Assembly (NCBI GenBank): GCA_000708835.1
Contig: DF237050.1
Location: 119,919-183,918 of the forward strand
DNA length: 64,000 bases
Reading direction: 5' to 3'
Source: Klebsormidium nitens
Lineage: Eukaryota > Streptophyta > Klebsormidiophyceae > Klebsormidiales > Klebsormidiaceae
Shown: piece by piece, positions 56,029 through 64,000 of the stretch
Position numbering within the stretch: position 1 is the stretch's first letter
Layout of the letters: every line of letters begins with the position of its first letter
Notes under the pieces: generated by a model
Database searches by the model: none
What the model saw: the letters and a program-made list of their open reading frames with translations, nothing else
What the model was told of the DNA's origin: nothing
Made by a program: the position numbers and the translations under genes

Positions 56029-59000
56029 ATGGAAGAGGAGAAGCCGCTGGAATGGCGGAAGATAGTCGAGATTCTCAAGAGGAAGGGCAACGAATTGCTC
56101 GCTGCACAGGCGGCTCAGGCAGCTCAGCTGCCCCATGCAGCCTCCCCCCCCTCTCAGGAAGCTGCACATACCTCCACAGAGCCACACTCTGCAGCGAACC
56201 CCTCCACAGCTTCCCTAGCCGAACCCCCCCAGCCCACCGGTGGTTCGGCAGCGCCCCCCTCCAAAAAGAAGAAGAAGAAGAAGAAGAAGCAGGCGGCAGA
56301 CTCGGAAGAGAAGCACGAAGAGCCAGAGAGCAGCGAACCTGGCAAGCCAGCCGGCGGGCCCGTCACACCTCCCTTTGTCTTTACAGCGGGGGCAAATGGA
56401 GCGGACGAAGGCTGGGTGCAAATGCCTCTTGGAGGGCGTGCGGTGATTGGTACAGCTCCACCCACAACCAATGAAGACAAGAGCGGCGGGGTGGAAAACG
56501 ATGCACTCCCAGGCAATGCACGGGTCGATCCAGGAACAGCGGCTGAGGGTGAAGAAGCCACAAAAGCATCATTGCTAGAAGCGGCCACTGATAGAGTCAC
56601 GCCCGGTGATGTCGAACACTCGGAAGAGGCCCCGGCTGAGCCGAAATCAAAGGTGAAGAAGAAAAAGAAGAAGGGCAAAGGGGGGAAGGGGGTTGGAACG
56701 GAGGGTTCTGCACCGGAAGCTGAGGCGGGCAGCTCTTTACAACCCCCCAGGTCAGATCCGGCGGGCAGCGCTGAGGAGAGCCCAGCACAGGACGAAGGGG
56801 CTGAGCGCAGCCATGCTTCAGCAGAGGCGGCTGGCAGTTTGAATCTTGCGGAAGATGAGCGAGGCAAACGCTCTGAAAAGGGCGCCCAGGAGTGGCCCCC
56901 TGAGCAGCCCACTGGGTGGTCTGACACCGAGGAGGTCCCCGACTTTGTGTCGGACTCTGGAGGGAGCGACGGCGAGGAAGGGGAAAGAGATAAGAGCGGG
57001 GCACCAGAACGACGGGAACAGGAGGAGATGAGCGGAGCACAGGGGAAAAGGGGGCCTGAGGACAGGAGCGATTGGGAGGAGCGGTCGGACCTGTGGGAGG
57101 GCGAGGAGGGGGAAGGGGAAACTCGGAGTGGAGACGAGCGGAAGAAAGACGGGGACGAAGAGTGGGGGGAGCTGGAAGAGGACGATGTGGAGCAGCTGCT
57201 GATGCTGGGCCAGCTTCGGGAGGTGAGAGCTGCCATTGGCTTCTTCATTGATGTTGGTCTCACCAAGCTAGGGCCATTGAGTGAGATACGGGAGTCCGTT
57301 CGTTGAGCATGGCGTACAGTGAAATGCTTTGGTCTCATGTGTCGCATGCGACACTTGGATTCGATTTGACCAGTGCTTGAAGTAACATGCAACCTGGAAT
57401 ACGTGGCCAACAAGTGCGCTTGCTCTATGGGTAGAAATGATGTACTGTGAATTGTAAGTACTCTTCATGGGCTTTGACAATGCCAGACGGGGCCACTCGG
57501 TGGCACCTCCTGGTTAAAATTGGCGAGTAACGAAGAATTGCAGACCCATTGTCTGAAGCAGCCTTCCTGGAACAAGTGCGTGCTTGATGGAAATGGAACG
57601 CGGGCTGTCCCTGTTGCACCAAGTCGGCATCATCCCTCATAGAGCAGTCGGAATACTTGTCGTGCAGTCCGCACGCTTGGCCACTTTTCTTGCTTCTACA
57701 CAATTGAAAGGCCTCAGAAATTATCGTCAAGTGGTGTTGTAAATCGTTTCGAATTGTCCCTTGTCTGCTACCTCTAAATCGTAAACCACTTCCGCAGGCT
57801 ACGAAGACCTCAAAGGTCGCCCCAGCCCGAAAAAAGCGCCCGGCTCCTCCGGCCCCCCAAAAACCCACCCAGACACCGAGCAAACCTCCAGACACCCAGC
57901 AGCACAGACCCGCTGCCCCCCCGACCCCGTTCCGGCCCCGGGGATCCCCCTCCGAGCGTGTCGAGCTGCACCTGCCGGCCGGCCGGCTGATTGTGAACCG
58001 GGCGGACTTTGACGCGCGGCCCGCGACGGCGCGATTCTTTGTGATCAAGAGCAACAGCGTGGACGACGTGCACAAGAGCATCAAGTACGGCGTGTGGGCC
58101 AGCACACCCTACGGCAACAAGCGCCTGCACGCGGGGTTCAAGGAGGCGTGCGCAGCGGATTCTCCCGCTCAGGTGTTCCTGCTCTTCAGCGTGAACGCGA
58201 GCGGGAAGTTCTGCGGAGTGGCCGAAATGGTGAGGATCCCTGAGTAGCCGCTCCGATCGTCTTTGCTGAGAAACGGAGACGGCCATAATCTGCGACTTGC
58301 TGGCTCTTGGCCGCGCTTCTTCGCCCATGCTGGAAGGACGAACGTGTAGGAACGTTAGTTTCGCGAAGTCTGAAAAGCTCTGGAAATGTTAGATCTGAAT
58401 TGTGCAGAGTCCTCTCCAGTGAGCTCGCAGTAGATTTTCCTCTCACTTTGTCCACGAACAAAGGTGATAGTACCTCCTTATATGTAACGCCTGCAAGCAA
58501 AAGCGTCTGGCTAACAGTGCAGGAAGCCCCAGCAAACAGCAGTATTTGCGTCTCTTCCAGATGAGCGACGTCGACTTCGACACCTCCGTGGACGTGTGGC
58601 AGGAGGACAACTTGTGGACGGGCCGCTTCAAGGTGCACTGGCACATCATCAAGGTGCGCCGCTCATCCTCCCTGCTACAGACATGCGAAGCGACCCTCTT
58701 ATCGGCCATGGTGTTGCAAAGTAATCCCCATAAGTGTGCACAAAACTCGCACAACCTGGGTCTACTCTAAAGGGTCAAAGAGCAGAGTCAGAGCACGTGC
58801 GTCCAATCTGACACCTCGCGAGGATCGAAGATTCAACTCTCGCCAAAGGTTTATTGAGTCTCTTCTCGGATGTGTCAAAGTGATCTGTCGCGTTCAATAA
58901 CCCGGTGCTAAAACTGCCTCCAGCAAAGCGCCGCCAGGTCTGACCCCGCATGGTTTCAGCAGCACGTGATCTCAGTAGGAGTCAGTCGAACAGGGACTTT

Positions 59001-59813
59001 CTGCTTGAAGGACCATGGCCCTTCTTTACCTGCGTGGCTGACTCCTCGTTACTTTATCCTGTTCCAGGACGTTCCTAGCCGCGAGTTCTACCACATCCGG
59101 GTGCCCAGCAACGAGAACAAGCCGGTGACCAACAGCAGAGACACGCAGGATGTGAGTCGCAAACACCGCCTCTCACGCATTACTCCATTGCATGCGAGCT
59201 TTTACAACCCTCCTGTCTGTCGACGGATTGCCTTCATAACGCAGTAAATTCCGACGTAAAGCCGTTCTCCACTCTTGTGTCAACGTCCGTGCTGCTGCTT
59301 CCACATGATCGCATCGGCCCTGTCACTTGAATCAAGGCCTCCAGTGTCGTGTCTGAGCTGCCAGCGCCTTCGCTGTCCCGACCTCCAAACAGGCATTTAG
59401 CTTGGCTGTCTATGTTCTTTTTGATCAGCCTCCCTGACGAACGATCTTCTTCCCGCCGCCATGGCAGTCCCTATCGAGACGCCTTCCATCTGCTTCAAAA
59501 CTGATGTCGGGCCAATCAGAAACTGAGACAACCTCAGCCCTTTGAAACTGATTGCTGGCCTACCAGAGCGAGGTCTGTCTCAGCACGTTTCCCGCGCAGC
59601 GCCGCGGCTGACCTGCGCGTCTCCGGTGCGCAGGTGCCGTACGCGCAGGGGCTGGAGATGCTGGCCATCTTCGCGGCGTCGCCGTCCGTGAGCAGCATCC
59701 TGGACTACTTTGCGCTGTACGACACGCAGCAACAGCTGCTGCAAGAAGACCGCGACAAGGCCAAACTGCGCCCGCCGCCGCCAGGCAAGCCCCGCACTCC
59801 ACGTAGCATGTGA
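56029..59813 (+). CDS. YTH-domain protein (putative N6-methyladenosine RNA reader)
   Basis: Exons 56029-57222, 57798-58229, 58561-58653, 59068-59151 and 59634-59813 give 660 residues, all in phase 0. The YTH domain covers residues about 476-625: ARFFVIKSNS, DVHKSIKYGVWASTPYGNK, FLLFSVNASGKFCGVAEM, then SDVDFDTSVDVWQEDN, FKVHWHIIKDVPSREFYHI and NKPVTNSRDTQD. It resembles the YTHDF/ECT group. Cage tryptophans are Trp498, Trp555 and Trp561; the last two are six residues apart, one more than in human YTHDF2. YTH proteins bind m6A in mRNA and control its stability or translation. The first exon (398 residues) is low complexity: two lysine runs, Ser/Ala/Pro segments and an acidic end (GDEEWGELEEDDVEQLL). 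The start is the ATG at 56029; the open frame upstream begins only with TTG. The stop at 59811 follows PPPPGKPRTPRSM, but a GC donor at 59785 could instead splice this exon onward to the CCCH/RING exons. Confidence 0.85.
56263..56290 (+). repeat. (AAG)n trinucleotide run encoding polylysine in the YTH gene
   Basis: A run of AAA/AAG codons (ccaaaaagaagaagaag and onward) encodes nine lysines. A second shorter Lys run is encoded near 56650-56680 (KKKKKKGKGGKG). Confidence 0.8.
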
Positions 59814-59990
59814 AAATGCATCTGATACATAAGGGTTGACAATATGCAAAGCTAACGAGACTGCCGCATACCCTGCAGTCTTGCTTGCTTGAAACAAGTG
59901 ATTGCGCCCTGATGGCAAGGTCTGGTAGCCAAGAAAGTCGTTCTTTGTGACGCTCGTCAGGAGCTGCTTTCTAGTCGTGTCTAGGGCACC

Positions 59991-61284
59991 ATGGAAGCGC
60001 ACTCTATTGTTAGGACACTGTCCCTTTCCTTTCCGGGGCCTCTTCAGGATCCCACGTTTGATTTGAAAGGATGTTCAAATGCAATGATGTAAGTTTGGCA
60101 GCATTTCTCAAACCTTGCTTGCAGTCCTGGGGACGAGCTTTCAATGTTTGTGCACCCGAGGTGACACGTGGAGTGTCCGTTTGCAGTTGCGCCCCTTGAT
60201 CCGTGGGACGACAGACCGCAACCCCCAGGGCCGGGGTTCAGACCGAGGGGACCCGACTTCTTGTGAGCAAAACATGCGTCGTGTGCCACCCTCTTTCCTT
60301 GTTGAGAGCTGGAAAAAGCCAAGCAAGTCGGTGGTTGACTTCTGTCGCAGACTGCTTGATGTTGTTACTTTTTCACCCTGTTTGCAACCCCGTTGAAACG
60401 CCTACGTCAACCGTGCGCTTCAGTGGCTCTGATGCTCCGGGCCAGTTGGCTGCCAGCATGGTATGCTGACCTACGTCTTCTTTGCCCCTCTCTCTTTCAG
60501 CCGGCCGCCGTTCCCTCGGCCCCCGCTGGTGCCCCACAACATCAAGACCCGGCTGTGCCAGCGCTTCAGCTCGCCGGGGGGGTGCAACTACGGCGACCGC
60601 TGCCTGTTTGCACACGGGGTGCACGAGCTGCGGCCATTCCGTCCCCCTCCACCCGCGGGCCGCCCTCCCTTCTTCCCTGACGGCCGCCCCGCCTTCTTCC
60701 CTGACGGCCGTCCCGCCTTCTTCCCGCCCCCACCTTTTGGTCCCGGCGGCCCCCATCACCGGCCGCCGTTCTGGCGACCGGACGGAAACGGAAACGGAAT
60801 GGGTCCCGGCTTCGAAGGCCCCCGGCCCTGGTTGGGTCCACCGCCTGAGTTTGCCGGCCACGGGCACGGGCATCACTACCAGCAACAACACCCTGCGTCC
60901 CGCCTGCTAGATGCCCTGGAGAATGGGAATGAAGGGTTGCGTCACGGCGCGGCTGGGCCGGGCGGGGATGACGTCAGCGGGGATGAGAAGGACGCGCAGG
61001 ACGAGTACCTGCTGCAGCTGCTGACGGAGGGCGGCGCGGACAAAGGGCAGTCGGTGCCGGAGCCGGGGCAGGCTCCCGGGCTGGGCGACGGGAGCGAGTG
61101 GGCGGGGGGCCGGGAACACGAGGACGAGGAGGTGTGCTGCATCTGCTTCGAGCGGCCGATGGACGCGGCGCTTGAGCCGTGCCGGCATGAGCTGTGCCGA
61201 CAGTGCGCGGAGCTGATGCGCAGCGAGCGGAACAGCTGCCCCGTGTGCAACGCGGAAATCGAGTCAATCTTGCCGAGAACTTGA
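59991..61284 (+). CDS. CCCH zinc-finger + C-terminal RING protein (5' end uncertain)
   Basis: The main exon 60501-61284 encodes RPPFPRPPLVPHNIKTR, a C-x8-C-x5-C-x3-H finger (CQRFSSPGGCNYGDRCLFAH), a Pro/Phe/Gly-rich stretch with three PP-F-F-P-D-G-R-P-type repeats, an acidic region, and a C-terminal C3HC4 RING (CCICFERPMDAALEPCRHEL, then CRQCAEL and NSCPVC). CCCH fingers of this type bind RNA and RING domains recruit E2 enzymes, so an RNA-linked ubiquitin ligase is the natural reading. Two 5' models fit by phase. Model A is an own first exon 59991-60088 (MEAHSIVRTLSLSF) with a strong gtaagt donor, giving 293 residues. Model B has exon 60187-60235 linking it to the YTH gene. I list model A because it has the stronger donor; the choice is open. 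Confidence 0.65.
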
Positions 61285-62550
61285 GTACATTTCAGTGTGA
61301 GGGGTGCGTGTCGGAAAAGCTACAGTTTTGGAAACGCGTGGCTTTTGCAGTTGCGGATTGCTTGGTCACCAACGGGAGAGCTCGGTTAATAAAGGTGTGT
61401 ATCATCGACGTGTTCGTTGCATTACATGCTCCAAGCAAGAAGGTTGTGGAATTCCTAAACAGCCTTCCAACATGTATGTTCCCAGCTATGCCTCATGCGG
61501 GCTGCGTTCTTTCCTGTTCCTTCAAATTTCGTACGAGTGCCCTAAGTCGCTGGTTCTCAAAGTTCAGTAAGTTGATAACTGTTGAAACTCATGAAATTAT
61601 CATGTTTGAAAGAGCCATGTATGCAGTCTATGCTGCGGCACGGCATGATGAGTCAAACGCACGACACATGCACGACCAGATAATGTACATCTACTGCGAT
61701 ACACGAATCGTGGGCGGTTCACGGTTGGGGTGCCAACCGAACTTGTATAGCCGGTCTTGCCGTCTTATTAATTCATGCACGTTTCTCCGGATCGGATTGT
61801 CAGTGCCCACATGTGGGGATATACCAAATGCGAATCCTTCGTGACGTCCGACGGTGTCGTCAAGTCTAAATTTCTGCGCATTGCCGCCTAGCGTGTGCTC
61901 TTTCGCTCTCATTCAAGTCGTCCAAATTTCCATATAGTCGTTTTTGAGAACGTCAAAATCAATCTTGTATGAGGAATTTTGAAATAATTGTAACCTTCCA
62001 CTGTTTGTGAGGAGCTAGAAAGAAAAAATCCAATATCATCGTCGCTTTGCATGTACCATGTGCAGCTATTCGCTTACACGACATATGTCATGGTACCCTT
62101 CGAGTCAAGATCCACATGCAACTCGCGAGCGTTTTGCTATAGCGTATATTCAGGAGCAAAGTAGCTAGCTTGTTCAGCTTTGGCGCGATTGGTCAAAGCA
62201 AGGTTCAGAGGTCCCTGGCTCGGTGCACAGCAAGACCTCGTGTAAAGGACCTCGGCCACCATAGTGACTGAAGTTCGACTATGATAAGCTTCCCAAATCG
62301 AGGTGCACCTCAAAACAGCTTTTCTCTAAAGTTCCAAATTCGGTTTGTAACCTGCTTCTGGTTAGGTGTTGCGTTGACTGAAGAGCTCGCGTTGCCAAAG
62401 CTTTTTGAACTGAGGTGCTTTCGGCCCGACAGACTTACAATTGCGCCGGCCGAGCTCTCGCTGTCATTGATTGACCGATCAGGCTACGAATGTGCCTACT
62501 GTGCTTGCAAAAGCCAATGACCTCACGACTTGATGTTCAACTTGTAATAC
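61285..62550. other. Convergent intergenic spacer
   Basis: This 1.3 kb, AT-richer segment holds the 3' UTRs of the CCCH/RING and MYND genes. A 650-base plus-strand frame from 61194 only continues out of frame from the RING exon and has no family signal. No RNA gene was recognised. Confidence 0.6.
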
Positions 62551-64000
62551 TCATATACAGGCGTGCTCTTCATTATTTTGATGCAACGTCTCGCGACGAT
62601 GTAAGTTCTGGCACCATTCCTTGTGCGCGCCCTTCCAGGCAGCTTTCTGGCACTCTGCAGGGACAGAAAGAGGGAAAGCGTTACACTAAGATGTTCTCAG
62701 AATGCACAGAAGGCCAGACATGAGAAAAGGGAGAACTTCGAAAAGCTACTTCTTACAGCAATGTTTAGTGGGCCGTTGAATATCTCCAAGCAACGAAGCA
62801 TTCGGCTATCCATTTTGCAGTTTGTGTAATCAATGTCGTCAGTGTCCTCAGTGATGGTGTTTCCTTGCCGTTCACGTTGAGGCGGCGGATCTCTTTTCTG
62901 CTATTAACAAGCCGTCAGGCATGAATGAAAATCGAAGTATGTACAAAGATGATATTACACATGAAAGACGCGGAAAAGATGTCGATTAAGAAAGACAGGA
63001 ACCCCTCAATTGAATTGAGCAAGCACTTGCCTCGGCTGCAGTAGACGCTCAGCTTGCACTGGCGGCACACCTTGAACTCCCCTGGCTTCTTCTCCTTCTT
63101 GCTGCAGCCGGTCGCCGAGCACGACCGCTTCGCGCGCGCGTCCAGCCACCCCAGCCTGGGGGCCACCGTGGCGTCCTTCACTGGATATTTCTCCCCGTGC
63201 CTCTTGACTATCGGCAGAACCCTGTTGAAGTGCGGCTCTGACACGATCGCGGCCAGCTGCTGCGCGCGCTGCACCCGCGCGCCGTCTTTGCGCGCCTCCT
63301 TCTCGAAGTGGCGCCTTCGCTCCACGGCGTTCCGGCCCGCCGCCTTTGCACCGCTAGTGTCCTGGATCGCCACCCCCAGCGTCGTCCCCAACATTTTCAG
63401 GCTCCGGGTGGGGTTTCCGGCCGGATTCGGGCTGGCCGGAACCGCCGCCAAGATGTGGCAAAGGGGCAGCAGGTAGGTGCCCGCGGAGGGCCCGGCCAGC
63501 CGCTGCCGCCGGTCGTCTCCCTGAGTGAGGAGACACAGAAGATAGCACGCGCTCTCGATGAGCGCGCACTCTGCGGCGGAGTGGATGATGTTGCTGATCC
63601 AGTACAACACCCAGCCGTCCAGGTCGGGGTCCTCCCACAACGGGTACACGTGGCACAGCAGCAGGAAGGCGTCGTGGAGGAATTCGACGTCGGACACGTC
63701 CTGCGACGTGTGAACTAGGATGGCGTTCAGCAGCTCCGTGTGTCGCGCGCACCGCAGCCTGAGCTTGTGAGACCAGAGGGATAGGTGCGCGAGGCACGAC
63801 AGGATGTTGGCGCGCGCCCATTGCTTGACTTCAAGGATCGCCTCTTCCGTCAATCTGCTCCTGCATTCCTCTGACACGGGGCACTCCACTCCTCTGAGGT
63901 ACACCTCTGTTAGGAGATCTAGCAAGTCTGGGACTGACGCTCTGATTGCTCGGAAGGTGCGCTTGTCTTCGGTGAGGCAGTACAGCACCTTGGCGCAATC
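62551..64000 (-). CDS. MYND zinc-finger protein with helical (ARM-like) N-terminal region; 5' part beyond window
   Basis: Minus-strand exons are 64000-63031 (open at the window edge) and 62654-62551. The visible N-terminal part is helical and Leu/Cys/Ala-rich (LLDLLTEVYLRG, WARANILSCLAHLSLW, FLHDAFLLLCHVYPLWEDPD), like ARM/HEAT-type repeats. Then come a basic helix (AVERRRHFEKEARKDG) and a C-terminal MYND finger: CSATGC, FKVCRQC, LSVYCSRE|CQKAAW, then HKEWC. The finger is split by an intron whose donor is gcaagt; joining at 63031/62654 restores the Cys/His spacing and phase exactly. MYND domains mediate protein-protein contacts. ARM-MYND proteins are expanded in some streptophyte algae, with unknown roles. 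The protein ends 18 residues after the finger (tga at 62551-62553). Confidence 0.83.
62655..63030 (-). other. GC-AG intron splitting the MYND finger
   Basis: Read on the minus strand, the donor is ccgag|gcaagt and the acceptor is ccctgcag. Joining gives YCSRECQKAAWKGAHKEW, completing the MYND Cys/His set. Without splicing the frame runs into GKCLLNSIEGFLSF and loses the finger. Confidence 0.82.

Noticed and set aside
56154-57413. 419-codon minus-strand frame opposite the first YTH exon
   Set aside because: It is Ser/Pro/Phe-rich, the complement of Glu/Gly/Lys codons; the plus frame splices in phase to the YTH domain.

Overview
The window is nuclear DNA of a green-lineage eukaryote. Coding exons are GC-rich and are separated by 100-1100 bp introns of visibly lower GC with ordinary GT-AG borders and a few GC-AG borders. 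The gene set points to a streptophyte alga (Klebsormidium-like) or an early-diverging green plant: a RING+VWA protein of the plant WAV3 type, a fused CofG-CofH deazaflavin (FO) synthase of the kind found in green algae, a plant-type YTH reader, and a MYND protein. This assignment is inference; no organelle or ribosomal marker is present. All gene models were built by hand from translated exons, splice-site matches and codon-phase bookkeeping.

Layout. 30-1738 (+): 3' end of an ATM/ABCB-type half transporter. 2663-7872 (-): WAV3-like E3 ligase. 7873-10492: spacer with an AGTCAC-type repeat and a TATA box. 10493-14019 (+): HAD-like hydrolase. 15500-23330 (-): FO synthase. 24237-28405 (+): PIH1-domain co-chaperone. 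29498-31394 (-): dual-specificity phosphatase. 31894-39633 (+): large 2-oxoglutarate/Fe(II) dioxygenase with an acidic N-terminus. 39634-40971: spacer with telomere-like repeats and short palindromic duplications. 40972-43672 (-): TIP41-like PP2A regulator. 44601-51021 (+): coiled-coil protein built from repeated heptad-sized exons. 52322-55007 (-): F-box/LRR protein. 56029-59813 (+): YTH-domain m6A reader. 59991-61284 (+): CCCH + RING protein, possibly spliced to the YTH gene. 62551-64000 (-): ARM/MYND-type protein, open at the right edge.

Neighbours are functionally unrelated housekeeping and regulatory genes, mostly in alternating orientation, so there is no operon-like cooperation. Several are regulators of protein turnover or phosphorylation (RING/VWA, F-box, RING, TIP41, phosphatase). 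The items most worth a second look are the YTH / CCCH / RING neighbourhood, the three-exon block repetition in the coiled-coil gene, the GC-AG introns, and the telomere-like spacer.
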